Notes: generated by a model not told the origin, from the sequence alone. A DNA stretch of 64,000 bases from Deltaproteobacteria bacterium (GCA_007693595.1 REDI01000010.1:1-64000), one strand, 5' to 3'; positions 44,357-53,895 are shown, numbered from the stretch's first letter. A program made the numbers and translations.

Positions 44357-46894
44357 TCAGTGCCCCTGGGCGCTCTTGCGGATGAAGACGGTGGTGATCC
44401 CCAGCATGATGGCGAACCAGGCGAAGAGGATCGCGCCGAGCCAGATCATGGGGATCCCCATGTCCTCGCTGGAGGAGGTGCGGAAGCCGAGCTCCCAGAG
44501 GAACCGGGCGATGTTCTCGCTGCTCTCGCCGATTCCTCGGTGGCTCGGCTTCGAGAGCTGTTCTCCGGTCTTGATCGACATCTCGAAAGAATACCGAGTG
44601 ATCATGGCATAGGCGACGATCTGTGAGACGAACTCCATGTCCTTGACCTTGACGATCAGACCCCCGAAGGTGATCTGAGGGATCAACAGCAGCGGCAGGG
44701 TGCCCACGGCCGCCTCGCTCGAGCCGAAGATCGCGCTCACCAGGAGCCCCATCGACATGCCGACCAGGCCGGTACTCACCGCCACACCGCTCAGTCCCCA
44801 CAGGCTGTAGCCGTAGTCCCCCATCGAGAGGCTGGCCCAGACGATCAGGGTGAGGGCGAAGCACTGGAGGGTCACGAGCGCGCCGAGTACGCTCACCTTG
44901 CTCGCCACATAAGGCGCGAGCCGTAACCCCACCCGCGCTTCGCGGCGCCAGATCGAGCGTTCAGCGATCAGCTCGCGCACCGAGGCCGAGGCGCCGAACC
45001 ACAGAGCCGAGAGAACGAGGACGAAGAGGGTCGCGATGTCGGGCTTGGGGAAGACGATCCACATCGCGATACCCAAGATTGGGGCTTGGGCCAGTAGGAC
45101 TCCGGTGCCGGTCCAGTCGCGCACCTTGACCTTGGCGTAGCGCTCCGTGAGGGTGAGGTATTGGGACCAGCGGCTCTGGCGAAGGCGCCGCCGCTCTTTG
45201 GCGCGCTGGGGTACCCCGTCGAGACCGACCAGGTGCTCTCGGCTCTTGACGTACTTGCGAAAGGCATAACTTGCGCGAAAGCCTCTCTTCCACTCCTCGG
45301 GGGTGTGGTCGAGCATGCGGGCGAAGATCTCGTCGGGGGTGCGCACGTTGAAGTAGTCGCAGGCTTCGTCGGGGGGGCCGAACCAGGCGAGCCGACCTCC
45401 TGGGGCCAGCACCATGAGGTGGTCGATCATCGCCATGATCGCCGGCGAGAGGTCGTGGGTGACGATGAAGACGATGCGGCCGTCGTCGGCGAGCTGTCGA
45501 ACCTGCGAGACGATCTCCTGGGCGGTCTGGGGGTCGAGGCCGCTGGTCGGCTCGTCGAGGAAGAGGACCCGGGTGGTGCGGGTGAGCAGCTCTTGGCCCA
45601 GGTTGACGCGCTTGCGCTGGCCCCCTGAGATCCCCCGCTTGAGGGTGCTGCCGATCCGGCTGGAGCGGATGTGGGCGATCCCCAGCTCGTCGAGGACCCG
45701 GTCGACCTCGCCTTGGATCGCGTCGCGCTTGACGTCGGACGGGAAGCGCAGCTTTCCCGCGTACCGCAGGCTCTCTTCGACGGTGAGCTCGCCATGGACG
45801 ACGTCTTCTTGCGGGACGAGGCCCACCATGCTGCGATCGCTCTGGAGCAGGGCGTGGAAGTTGCTGCGGTCGAGCAGGACCTCGCCCGCGTCGGCGTGGG
45901 CGATGCCGGCGATGGCTGAGATGAGGGTGGTCTTCCCTGCGCCCGATGGCCCGACGAGGGCGACGACCTCGCCGGAGAAGACCGTAAAGTCGATCTCGTC
46001 GAGGAGCAGGAGGTCTTCGGGCTCACCGCGCTTGGGAATGGTGCGTTTGAGGCCACGCACGGTGAGGGAGCTGAAGGAGGTTGGCCCGAAGGCGGTGAGG
46101 GATCTGCCGGTGTTGTCGAGGCTGAGCCGGTAGGGGCCGACCCGGAGGTCATCGCCGGGGTTGAGGGGGGCCGTGCTGATCGGGCTGCCGTTGAGCAAGG
46201 TCGGGCGCCCGCTTCCGAGGTCGAGCACATGCCACTGATCGGCGATGCGGCTGAGTCGGGCGTGGCGCAGCGCCACTTGAGGATCGGGGAGCTGGACCGC
46301 CAGCCCGTGCTGACGTCCGATGTCCAGGCGCTCCTGGCCCTCGAGATCGAAGGTGAAGTCCCCGGTCGCGTGCCGTACATCGTGCTTTCGGAACAAGGCG
46401 CCGATCAGCATGGGATCGATGCCAAGCCCTCGCGCCGCCTGCTGGAGCCGGTGGATCTCTCCGGGATCGATCTCGCCGTCGACGGCGCAGACCGCGAAGA
46501 GCGCGTCGAGGAGGAGCAGGGCCTCGGCCTCACCGTAGTGCTCGACGAAGGCGTGCAGGTCCACTTCTTCGGCCACTGCCGCACGCAGGGCCTCCTCTTC
46601 AGGCCGGCCGAAGCGTGCCCCGAAGGCTCGGAGCTCGTCCTCGCTGACGTCCACCCGATGCTCGGGCGCGACCACCAGATCGAGCAGCTGGTCGAGCTCG
46701 TCTTCGGTCAGGTCGGTGCGTGCCTTCAACGCTTGGAGCATGGCGTGGCGCGCAGGGGCGTCGACCTCGTCGGGCAGGATGTGCACCAAGATCCGAGAGA
46801 AGTCGATGGCGAACCGCACCGACTCGGAGCGTGGGTCCTCGGAGCTGACCCCGATCAGCGCTCGATAGCGATCTTCGAGCTGAGCCGAGAACAT
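44357..46894 (-). CDS. TerB-FHA-ABC transporter fusion (ABCG-like half transporter)
   Basis: 845 residues from ATG 46894, no clear ribosome site. Domains in order: a helical N-terminus; a TerB-like region (about 120-165: LLLLDALFAVCAVDGEIDPGEI); an FHA domain (about 188-265: LDIGRQH...RHARLSRI...LNG), which reads phospho-threonine; an ABC ATPase with Walker A GPSGAGKT (315-322), signature SGGQRKRV and Walker B FLDEPTSGLD; then a membrane domain with about six segments from about residue 620. The order NBD-TMD is that of ABCG. The FHA module suggests control by a Ser/Thr kinase, as in several myxobacterial transporters. Substrate unknown. Confidence 0.92.
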   Translation of the reverse strand: MFSAQLEDRYRALIGVSSEDPRSESVRFAIDFSRILVHILPDEVDAPARHAMLQALKARTDLTEDELDQLLDLVVAPEHRVDVSEDELRAFGARFGRPEEEALRAAVAEEVDLHAFVEHYGEAEALLLLDALFAVCAVDGEIDPGEIHRLQQAARGLGIDPMLIGALFRKHDVRHATGDFTFDLEGQERLDIGRQHGLAVQLPDPQVALRHARLSRIADQWHVLDLGSGRPTLLNGSPISTAPLNPGDDLRVGPYRLSLDNTGRSLTAFGPTSFSSLTVRGLKRTIPKRGEPEDLLLLDEIDFTVFSGEVVALVGPSGAGKTTLISAIAGIAHADAGEVLLDRSNFHALLQSDRSMVGLVPQEDVVHGELTVEESLRYAGKLRFPSDVKRDAIQGEVDRVLDELGIAHIRSSRIGSTLKRGISGGQRKRVNLGQELLTRTTRVLFLDEPTSGLDPQTAQEIVSQVRQLADDGRIVFIVTHDLSPAIMAMIDHLMVLAPGGRLAWFGPPDEACDYFNVRTPDEIFARMLDHTPEEWKRGFRASYAFRKYVKSREHLVGLDGVPQRAKERRRLRQSRWSQYLTLTERYAKVKVRDWTGTGVLLAQAPILGIAMWIVFPKPDIATLFVLVLSALWFGASASVRELIAERSIWRREARVGLRLAPYVASKVSVLGALVTLQCFALTLIVWASLSMGDYGYSLWGLSGVAVSTGLVGMSMGLLVSAIFGSSEAAVGTLPLLLIPQITFGGLIVKVKDMEFVSQIVAYAMITRYSFEMSIKTGEQLSKPSHRGIGESSENIARFLWELGFRTSSSEDMGIPMIWLGAILFAWFAIMLGITTVFIRKSAQGH

Positions 46895-46917
46895 GGGTCA
46901 GTGCCGGGGAACGAAGG

Positions 46918-47340
46918 TTAGCGGTAGGTCACGGCGAGGGCGACTCCGGCGCTCTTCGTGTCGGCTGCCATGGCTCTTGCGTGAAGCACCACGTAATAGG
47001 AGGCCATCTTGTCAGAGCTCAGGGTGAGGGTTGGCTCCCGGCCCGCGCTCGTACCTCGCTGGACGACCTTGCCCTCGGTGTCGTAGAGCAGCACGTCGAG
47101 CTCGGCGATGCCTGGGGCCCCGCACGTCTGGATGAAGTACTCCTTTCCAGGGTAGAGCGTGACGAGGTAGCTCTTGGTCTTTCCGGCCTCGAGGGTGGTC
47201 GAGGTCATGGTGCGGATCGCCCAGCCGTCGGCGTAGCCATCCCAGACCTTGGTGCGGAGGCAGGTCTCGGCCTTGGCTTCGTCGGCGTGGGCGGGCGAGG
47301 TGAGCGCCAGCGCCAGAAAGAGGGAAGAGAAGACCTTCAT
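46918..47340 (-). CDS. Secreted protein with beta-sandwich-like domain
   Basis: 140 residues, AGGAG before ATG 47340. Sec signal peptide (1-19, cleavage after AHA). The mature domain has two Cys (in AETCLR and IQTCG) that may form a disulfide and a strand pattern like a pre-peptidase C-terminal or Ig-like fold (LDVLLYDTEGKVV). Function unknown. Confidence 0.7.
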   Translation of the reverse strand: MKVFSSLFLALALTSPAHADEAKAETCLRTKVWDGYADGWAIRTMTSTTLEAGKTKSYLVTLYPGKEYFIQTCGAPGIAELDVLLYDTEGKVVQRGTSAGREPTLTLSSDKMASYYVVLHARAMAADTKSAGVALAVTYR

Positions 47341-47361
47341 GACGAACTCCTGGGAGAGGGC

Positions 47362-48231
47362 TCAGAGGAGCGCGAGCACGTCCTCGGTGACCTGGATGAC
47401 CGTGTCGAGCTTGCCATCGTCGAGGCTGTCGGGGCTCTCTGCGAGCTCCTTGAGCGTGCGAAGCGAGGACTCGAGCTTCTCGGTAACGGCTGCGGGGGCC
47501 TTGTCCTTCCCTTCACCCTTGGTCACGTACTCGATGAAGTAGTCGACGACCTTGGGCTGCTTGAGGATTCCGTCGGCGGCGCTGGGCTTGCCCGCAGCCT
47601 TGGTGGCCCGCGCCACCAAGTTGGAGCCCTGCAGCCAGGAGCCGGCCTGGATCAGGGGAACGACGCGCTCGTTGCCGTTGAACTCGAGCTCGGGGATGAT
47701 GGCGCCTGAGATCTCGTCGAGCTCCTTGAGCAGCTCGGCACGCGAGACGGCTTCGCCCTTGACGCGCTCGATGATGTCGTCGAGGGTGCGGTCGATGTCG
47801 CTTCCGCCGTCGAGGCCCTTCATGCCGACCTTGATGTGGTCGAGGTGGGTGAGGAGCTGCTCGTTGCTCGAGGTCTTGACCGTGAGCAGCATGTCGGCGA
47901 TGACCACGCCGGTACGCACTGCGATGTCGTCGATGTCTTCGTCGTCGAAGTCCATGTCTCGCTGCGGGATGAGGGTCGCGAGCTTCGTGTCGATGCCCGC
48001 GGACTCGAGCGCACCCTGGGTCTCGACGGGGGAGGGGACGAGCGCGTAGCGTTTCTCCGAGCTCTTCGAGAGCTCGGCGGGATCCAGATCGCCGAGGGGA
48101 GCGGCCGCCTCGGTGCCTTCGGCGGGGGGGGCGTCGCCGGGGGTGTCGCCAGCGGGGGGGGCAGGCTGCTCGGTCGTACAGGCCGAGACGAGGGCGAGGA
48201 GCCCAGCCAGAGTAAGGGTACGAAGGTCCAT
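47362..48231 (-). CDS. Lipoprotein, mostly helical
   Basis: 289 residues. Lipobox VSAC (Cys18) then a Pro/Ala/Glu linker (about 19-50). The rest is predicted helical and acidic (DMDFDDEDIDDIAVRTGVVI). It sits 21 bp upstream of the small secreted protein gene on the same strand. No family recognised. Confidence 0.72.
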   Translation of the reverse strand: MDLRTLTLAGLLALVSACTTEQPAPPAGDTPGDAPPAEGTEAAAPLGDLDPAELSKSSEKRYALVPSPVETQGALESAGIDTKLATLIPQRDMDFDDEDIDDIAVRTGVVIADMLLTVKTSSNEQLLTHLDHIKVGMKGLDGGSDIDRTLDDIIERVKGEAVSRAELLKELDEISGAIIPELEFNGNERVVPLIQAGSWLQGSNLVARATKAAGKPSAADGILKQPKVVDYFIEYVTKGEGKDKAPAAVTEKLESSLRTLKELAESPDSLDDGKLDTVIQVTEDVLALL

Positions 48232-48394
48232 GGGGGCGCTCCAGAGGGGAGGGTGATGTGCGCATCGGGGGATCGACGGCGACGCTTCGGGGGGGCACGT
48301 TAGCGCATCGCTGTGGCCTCGCGCAAGCCGGGAGGGCCGGGTTCGGCCTAAGTTCGCGCTCGGTGCCGACGAGCGGTCACGCCTGAGGTCAGCC

Positions 48395-49849
48395 TCAGGC
48401 TCGGGGGGGCTGGTCGGCGTGGGGCTGGGCTGGATCGGAGTTTGCCAGGTGCTGCGCGCAGACCATCAGGAGGGGAGCAGGGGTCTCGATCACCTGAAAG
48501 GAGAGCCCTGCGCGCTCCAGGAGTCTCGCGAGGCGCTCGGGGCGTCGCCGGACGGTCGGCCAGCCCAGCAGCCGATCGAGCAGGTGACGGTCGGCGGAGG
48601 GAAGGAGGGTCGCAAGGAAGAGGCTGCCATCTCGCTCGAGCCGCTGGACGATCTGCGAGAGGAGGCCCAGCGCGATCCGATCGGGCATGTACTCGATCAG
48701 CCCGTGGCAGATGATCGCGTCTTGGGGGGGGATCTGCTTCTGGACTCGGCCTAGGGAGAGCTCGACGAGGTTGGTCTGCACCGGGGCGATCTCGACCTGC
48801 ATCGGCCCTGCTCCGGTGCTCGCGTCGAGGACGGCCAGGGCCTCGCGAGACTGGTCGACGACGCTGAGCACAGTGGGGGCAGCGTCCAAGGCCGAGACGA
48901 GGCGCGCGACGAGGGAACCTGTCCCCGCGTTGAGGAGCGTGAGCCTTCGGTTGCGGTGGACCGGAATCGCGTGGTTGATCAGGGGCACGATCTGGTCGCG
49001 AAAGGTGCGCATAGCCTGGAAGGAGGGCCGGTCGAGCAGCCAACGGTCCAGCAGCGCGCCGACCTCGCCATCACCGCTGGCGGTGTTCACCAGGACGTGG
49101 GCGAGGACTTCGGTCACCCCTGCCACCCCTTGGGAGCGCCGAATGCTGCGCTCCGCCAGGGCGGACCGTACCAGGTAGGGATGCAGCTCGCGCGAGAGCA
49201 CACGGGCGGACTCCTGGGCTAGATCGGGCTCAGGGTGGGCGGTGAAGTGTTGGTCGATCCAGCGCTCCAGCTTGTTCATGGTGCGGGATAGCGCCGCCTT
49301 GGCGGCGCGGGGCTCCGTGTCTTGCCGCAGCGCGGTTTCGGCCTCGATCAAGGACTCCTTGGTGCGGTTGGCGAAGGTCAAGACCTCGGCGCGCAGGCTC
49401 TCGACGCCGGCGCGCATGGCCCCGTCGCGCCCGGCCAGGGTCGCGAGCGTGCTCTGGTTTTGGTTGCGCAAGCGCGCGCTGGTGGTGCGCGCGAGGTTCT
49501 CGTAGAAGGTGGCGGCGAGCCTGGGCTCCCTCGAGAGCAGGGCCGCGAGATCATCCTTGGCCCAACGCCGGACCTTGATGGGGGTCTGGGCCCTAGCGTC
49601 GGCCGATCGGGGGGCGTCGTCGAGGAAGGATCCCTCGCCCACGACGGCCCCCGGCTGGAGCACGGCCAGGATGGACTCGGGGGTGGCGCGGGCGTCGACG
49701 ATCTCAAGGCTGCCGTCCTCGACGATGAAGACGTCGCCGCCTGGCTCCCCTCGGCGCATGAGATACTCGCCTCGATCCAAGAGGATCTCGGTGCTCACGC
49801 CGTAGAAGAGAGAGCGCTGTTGCTGGTCGAAGCGGTCGAGGAAGCTCAT
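48395..49849 (-). CDS. Cyclic-nucleotide-binding domain fused to a class I methyltransferase
   Basis: 484 residues from ATG 49849, no clear ribosome site. Residues about 10-120 form a CNB/CAP-like domain (LLDRGEYLMRRGEPGGDVFIV...VVGEGSFLDD...DLAALL). A helical linker precedes a C-terminal domain (about 290-470) with TLLNAGTGSLVARLVSAL (SAM-binding motif I) and IICHGLIEYMPDRIALGLL, typical of a class I SAM methyltransferase. Linking a nucleotide sensor to a methyltransferase suggests second-messenger control of methylation. Target and ligand unknown. Confidence 0.8.
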   Translation of the reverse strand: MSFLDRFDQQQRSLFYGVSTEILLDRGEYLMRRGEPGGDVFIVEDGSLEIVDARATPESILAVLQPGAVVGEGSFLDDAPRSADARAQTPIKVRRWAKDDLAALLSREPRLAATFYENLARTTSARLRNQNQSTLATLAGRDGAMRAGVESLRAEVLTFANRTKESLIEAETALRQDTEPRAAKAALSRTMNKLERWIDQHFTAHPEPDLAQESARVLSRELHPYLVRSALAERSIRRSQGVAGVTEVLAHVLVNTASGDGEVGALLDRWLLDRPSFQAMRTFRDQIVPLINHAIPVHRNRRLTLLNAGTGSLVARLVSALDAAPTVLSVVDQSREALAVLDASTGAGPMQVEIAPVQTNLVELSLGRVQKQIPPQDAIICHGLIEYMPDRIALGLLSQIVQRLERDGSLFLATLLPSADRHLLDRLLGWPTVRRRPERLARLLERAGLSFQVIETPAPLLMVCAQHLANSDPAQPHADQPPRA

Positions 49850-49966
49850 GACGCGAGCCTATCGCATCGCGGGCGTCTCAGGGGTTGGCGTTCGTGCTGT
49901 GGGGCGTATGCGTGCGGGGAGTCGGCCTCTCGGATAGGGGCTGGCGTCTACTCCAAGGAGCCTCTT

Positions 49967-50461
49967 ATGTCAGGATTCGAGCAGCAGTCTGCGATCGACG
50001 CCCTCTTGGCCCGCCTCAAGGAGGTCGGCTGGAGGGAGCGCGAGGCCGTGAAGCAGGAGCTTCAGCAGGTGGCGCTCGCGGAGCCCAACCGGATCGCGGT
50101 GCGCGAGTACCTCCAGGCCCAACTCAAGGATCTCTCCTCGCTCGAGCTTCGCTGGGAGGTCGAAGAGGTGCTCGAAGCCCTCGCGCCGCCTCCCCCCGAG
50201 CCCGAGCCCGAGCCCGATGCGGAGCCGGAGCAGCCTGAGGGTGAGGGCCAGCTCCGCATGTCCGACCTCGATGTGGTCTACGACGATCCGCGCGGCCTGA
50301 TGGTCTATAAGCACAAGACGGCGGATCGCTGGTTCGCGGTCCAGCCCGATCCCCGCACGGGCCAGCCGCAGATGTTCGAGCTTCATCCCACCGAGGTCCA
50401 GCAGCTCAAGGCCCAGCTCAAGGGCAGCCCCTATTGGGTACTCGGCGCGGGCGTGGAGTGA
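49967..50461 (+). CDS. Small cytoplasmic protein with Pro/Glu linker
   Basis: 164 residues from ATG 49967 (AGGAG 8 nt upstream). An N-terminal helical half (1-70) is joined by a PEPEPEPDAEPEQPEGEG linker to a C-terminal domain MSDLDVVYDDPRG... with aromatic residues. Its stop overlaps the next start. Not recognised. Confidence 0.68.
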   Translation: MSGFEQQSAIDALLARLKEVGWREREAVKQELQQVALAEPNRIAVREYLQAQLKDLSSLELRWEVEEVLEALAPPPPEPEPEPDAEPEQPEGEGQLRMSDLDVVYDDPRGLMVYKHKTADRWFAVQPDPRTGQPQMFELHPTEVQQLKAQLKGSPYWVLGAGVE

Positions 50462-51288
50462 GCTTGGGTCGCGTCGCCTCCTCGCTGGCCGTGCTCTGGA
50501 TCGCAGGGTGTGGGCTCTTCTCGTCCGATGCGGTGTGTACCGAACCCGGCCAGGAGCTCGCCCCAGGATCGCCGCCGCTCTCGTGCGACGAGGCGGAGAT
50601 CGCGGTGCGATACGTCGATGTCTTGGCGGGCCGGCCCACAGGCACGGCGGATCGCAACCTGATCCTCAAGGATCTGGCTGCCTCCTACCGTACCGATCCC
50701 GGCAGGGTGCGCGGCGCCCTCGACGCGCTCCGCGCCACGGTGGTCGAGCTGGCAGGCCAGCAGGGCTTCGCCGCTGCCGAGGCCCGGAGCCGACGGGCCT
50801 ACCTCGACCTCAACGCCGAGTCTGCCCTCGATCCTTTCCCACAGGCGCGCCGTGTGCTCTCATCTCGCGTGGCCGTGTGGGCGACCGATGAAGCGCAGCA
50901 GCTCGTGCTCACCGAGTCCGACATCGAAGGCTGGATCTCGTACGCCTCGCTGTGTCGCGAGGTCCAGGAAGGCGGGCCCATGCGGCTCTCGGTCGCGCAG
51001 CGCGAGGGCATCTACCGCGACCTCCGTCGGCGCTTCCCAGATCTCGAGCGAGAGGACCAGATCGCGATGGTCGCGCTCGGCCCGTTCTGGCGGGGTATCA
51101 CCCGCCGCTGGAAGGCCGCGAGCTACGAGCGGCAGCAGGCGTGGATCCAGGCTGCTCCGCTGCCGCCTCCCATGACGGCGACCTCGCTTGGCTATGCCGA
51201 GGTGATCTTCGGGATCAGCCCCCGCCGCTCGGCCCAGACCCTCCACGAGACGCTCGGGCCTTTCGTTCTCGATGGCACCGCCCCGTAG
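50458..51288 (+). CDS. Lipoprotein, helical, unknown function
   Basis: 276 residues from GTG 50458 overlapping the previous stop; TTG 50464 is an alternative with better ribosome-site spacing (GGAG). Lipobox WIAGC (Cys18). Mature part is mainly helical with Arg-rich stretches. Forms an operon with the preceding gene. No family recognised. Confidence 0.7.
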   Translation: MSLGRVASSLAVLWIAGCGLFSSDAVCTEPGQELAPGSPPLSCDEAEIAVRYVDVLAGRPTGTADRNLILKDLAASYRTDPGRVRGALDALRATVVELAGQQGFAAAEARSRRAYLDLNAESALDPFPQARRVLSSRVAVWATDEAQQLVLTESDIEGWISYASLCREVQEGGPMRLSVAQREGIYRDLRRRFPDLEREDQIAMVALGPFWRGITRRWKAASYERQQAWIQAAPLPPPMTATSLGYAEVIFGISPRRSAQTLHETLGPFVLDGTAP

Positions 51289-51331
51289 GGCCCGGGGGGC
51301 CTGGTCCTGGCTGCCGCACCCAAACGAAGCA

Positions 51332-51354
51332 CGGCCGCCCCCAGGGAGCGGCCG
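51332..51354. terminator. GC-rich hairpin between lipoprotein gene and rpsD
   Basis: CGGCCGC/GCGGCCG, 7 bp with a 9-nt loop, between convergent genes. On the minus strand (after rpsD) a stretch with several T follows. Probably a shared terminator. Confidence 0.5.
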
Positions 51355-51378
51355 CGGTCCAAGCGAGAGGCTCAGCGA

Positions 51379-51996
51379 TCAGAGTTTCTGTGAGTAGAAC
51401 TCGATGATCGCGTTTTCGTTGAGCTCGAAGGGGAGGTCACCGCGCTCTGGGGCGCTGATGAGCTTTCCGGTCTTCTTGGCGGGGTCGAACTCGATCCAGG
51501 TCGGACGCGCCAGGCCGGCGGTGGTCGACAGGGTCTCGTCGAGGAAGGACTTGTTCGCGCTGCGCTCGCGGACGCTGATCACGTCGCCGGGCTGCACGAA
51601 GAAGCTGGGACGGTCCACGCGCTTGCCGTTGACCTCGATGTGGCCGTGCACCACGATCTGCCGCGCGGCGGAGATCGTGACAGCCAGCCCCATGCGCCAG
51701 ACGATGTTGTCGAGGCGGCTCTGGAGGAGGAGCAGCAGATTGTGGCCCGAGGGCCCCTTCATGCGGGACGCGCGGCGCACGTAGCGCTGAAACTGCTTTT
51801 CGAGCACGCCGAAGTGAAAGCGAGCTTTCTGCTTTTCGATGAGTCGAATCTTGAAATCTGAGGGCTTACGGCGGCGCTTCGCTCCGTGCTCACCAGGGGG
51901 AAACGGCCGGTCGAGGGTCGTTCGGGTGGTGAGTCCGGGAAGCACCGTGCCCACGGCCCGGCACTTTTTCAGCCGAGGTCCACGATAGCGTGCCAT
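51379..51996 (-). CDS. rpsD: 30S ribosomal protein S4
   Basis: 205 residues, AGGAG before ATG 51996. Starts MARYRGPRLKKCR and contains the S4 RNA-binding domain (RLDNIVWRMGL...VVHGHIEVNGKRVDRPSF). Primary 16S rRNA binder. In many bacteria rpsD sits in the alpha operon with rpsM, rpsK and rpoA; here none is adjacent, and rpmG is 90 bp upstream on the same strand. Confidence 0.98.
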   Translation of the reverse strand: MARYRGPRLKKCRAVGTVLPGLTTRTTLDRPFPPGEHGAKRRRKPSDFKIRLIEKQKARFHFGVLEKQFQRYVRRASRMKGPSGHNLLLLLQSRLDNIVWRMGLAVTISAARQIVVHGHIEVNGKRVDRPSFFVQPGDVISVRERSANKSFLDETLSTTAGLARPTWIEFDPAKKTGKLISAPERGDLPFELNENAIIEFYSQKL

Positions 51997-52086
51997 GATA
52001 GGCTCCTGTCGTACGGTGCAGAGGGAGGCAGACTGGGGGCTCTTGGTGACAGAACACGTGGGCCAGGCTGCCGGGTGAGGTCGGTC

Positions 52087-52275
52087 CTACTTGATCTCGC
52101 GATGAAGCGTGACGCGACGAAGGTAAGGGTTGTACTTTCTGAGCTCGATGCGCTTGGGCGTGTTCTTCTTGTTCTTCTGGGTCACATAGCGGCTGATGCC
52201 TGCTACGCCCGCTTCGCGCTGTTCGGTGCATTCGAGGATGATCGAGTGCCGAGCGTCTTTCTTCTTCTTAGCCAT
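52087..52275 (-). CDS. rpmG: 50S ribosomal protein L33
   Basis: 62 residues from ATG 52275 (GGAGG 6 nt upstream); a longer frame upstream has no ribosome site. [18 protein letters not shown]... and the ending [14 protein letters not shown] are typical. Only one Cys is present, so it is the zinc-free C- form. Precedes rpsD on the same strand. Confidence 0.95.
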   Translation of the reverse strand: MAKKKKDARHSIILECTEQREAGVAGISRYVTQKNKKNTPKRIELRKYNPYLRRVTLHREIK

Positions 52276-52521
52276 AGGCGCCTCCAGCGGCGTCGAGAGG
52301 GTTGGACGGTCGATGGGGGGAGGGCCGACCTGGGCTGCCTCGACGAGGAGGCTGGGGTCGGCGCGCACCTCACCCGGCTCCGCGACCCGCGGCGTTTATC
52401 GGAGCGCGACCTCTTCGTCAAGGGGGTTGGGTCGCGAATCGGGTCGAGGGGGTGGCGGGTGGCAGAAAGGTGGGCTCGTCCGTGAGGGACGGGGTATCGT
52501 GAGGGGTGACGGGAGGTCGCG

Positions 52522-53895
52522 ATGTGGCGCAGCGGGGTGTCGGTCTTGTGGCTTGTCTGGGGGTGCTCGTCCACGCCCGACGGAGCGGAGCGGAGCCGTG
52601 AGAGCGCTTCGGTCGTGGACAGTGGCGCTTCGGTGGTGGACAGCGACGGTTCGTCCGTGGACACCGCCACGTCGACGGATCGCACCCAAGACTCCGCCGT
52701 CACGGGATCAGGCTCGGTCTCCGACGCGCCGACGGAGGCGCAGCTCGACGAGCAGGCGGCCCGCGCCGCGATCGCCGGCGAGCGGGAGGTGGCAGATGTC
52801 TTGGCCGAGGTCGCGTGGCGAGGCGGCTGGCCCGTGCAGACCGAAGCCGGGACCTTCCTCTTTCTTCGCCAATCCGAAGATCCCCATGGGCTCTCCATCG
52901 CTGGCGACTTCAACGCCTGGGAGCCGACGCCGATGACCTCGGGCTCGGGCCTCGCCTGGGCGGAGCTGACCGTCGCAGCGCCCCGAGGGAGCGGCTACAA
53001 GTTCGTGCACGACGCGGTCTACTTCGCGGATCCATGGGCCCGCTCCTTTACTTATGATGACTTTGGCGAGCTCAGCTTCGTGCGCCCCTCCGCCGAAGAC
53101 TGGCGCCTGGATCGCTGGCCCGACGCACAGGCTGCGGGGCTGCCTCCTCGGCCCGTCCACGCGCTCGTTCCCCCCGGCGAGGGTCCTTGGCCTGTGCTCT
53201 ACGCCCAAGACGGCCAGAACCTCTTCGACCCCTCGGGCATGTTCGGGGGCTGGAACCTCCAAGGTGTGCTCCCCGAAGCGAGCGATCCGGTCTTGGTGGT
53301 CGGCACCTTCGCGGGCCCGGATCGTCTGAGCGAGTATGCGCATGTCGACGACTCGGTCCACGCCATGGATGGGACCGGACGCCTCGACGACTACACGGAG
53401 CTGCTCGTCGGGGTGGTGCGACCGAAGATGGAGCAGGTCTATGGGGTGGGCCCCGTCACGGGCTTGCTCGGGAGCAGCATGGGGGGAGTGGCCTCGCTCG
53501 GCATCGCCCATGCGCACCCCGAGGACTGGGACTTCGTCGCCTCGATGAGCGGGACGCTGGGGTGGGGGCGCTTCTCGGCCGACGGGCCCACGATGCAGGA
53601 GCTCTACCTCGACGCCCCCCCCGACGTGGTGGTCTACGTCGACAGCGGAGGGGCGCCGGGCCCGCACGGCTGTCGGGACCTCAACGGGGACGGCTCCTAC
53701 GCCGACGATCCAGACCACACCGATAACTACTGCACGAACCGTGCCTTTGCCGACGCGCTGGCGGACGACGGCTGGATCTGGAACGAGACGATCTTTCACT
53801 GGCATGCTCCGGGGGAGCCACACAACGAGATCGCATGGGGCGGCCGCGTTCATCGCCCGATCGGGATCTTCCTGGAGCTCGCCCGCGCGCGCTGA
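52522..53895 (+). CDS. Lipoprotein esterase with CBM48-like domain
   Basis: 457 residues. GGAGGT precedes ATG 52522. Lipobox VWGC (Cys15), then a Ser/Asp/Thr linker (VVDSGASVVDSDGSSVDT) to about residue 70. A CBM48/AMPK-type domain follows (LSIAGDFNAWEPTPM, about 130-145), then an esterase D-like alpha/beta hydrolase with nucleophile elbow LLGSSMGG and a His in PHNEIAWGGR. Such proteins may cleave esters on glycans at the cell surface. Substrate unknown. Confidence 0.85.
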   Translation: MWRSGVSVLWLVWGCSSTPDGAERSRESASVVDSGASVVDSDGSSVDTATSTDRTQDSAVTGSGSVSDAPTEAQLDEQAARAAIAGEREVADVLAEVAWRGGWPVQTEAGTFLFLRQSEDPHGLSIAGDFNAWEPTPMTSGSGLAWAELTVAAPRGSGYKFVHDAVYFADPWARSFTYDDFGELSFVRPSAEDWRLDRWPDAQAAGLPPRPVHALVPPGEGPWPVLYAQDGQNLFDPSGMFGGWNLQGVLPEASDPVLVVGTFAGPDRLSEYAHVDDSVHAMDGTGRLDDYTELLVGVVRPKMEQVYGVGPVTGLLGSSMGGVASLGIAHAHPEDWDFVASMSGTLGWGRFSADGPTMQELYLDAPPDVVVYVDSGGAPGPHGCRDLNGDGSYADDPDHTDNYCTNRAFADALADDGWIWNETIFHWHAPGEPHNEIAWGGRVHRPIGIFLELARAR

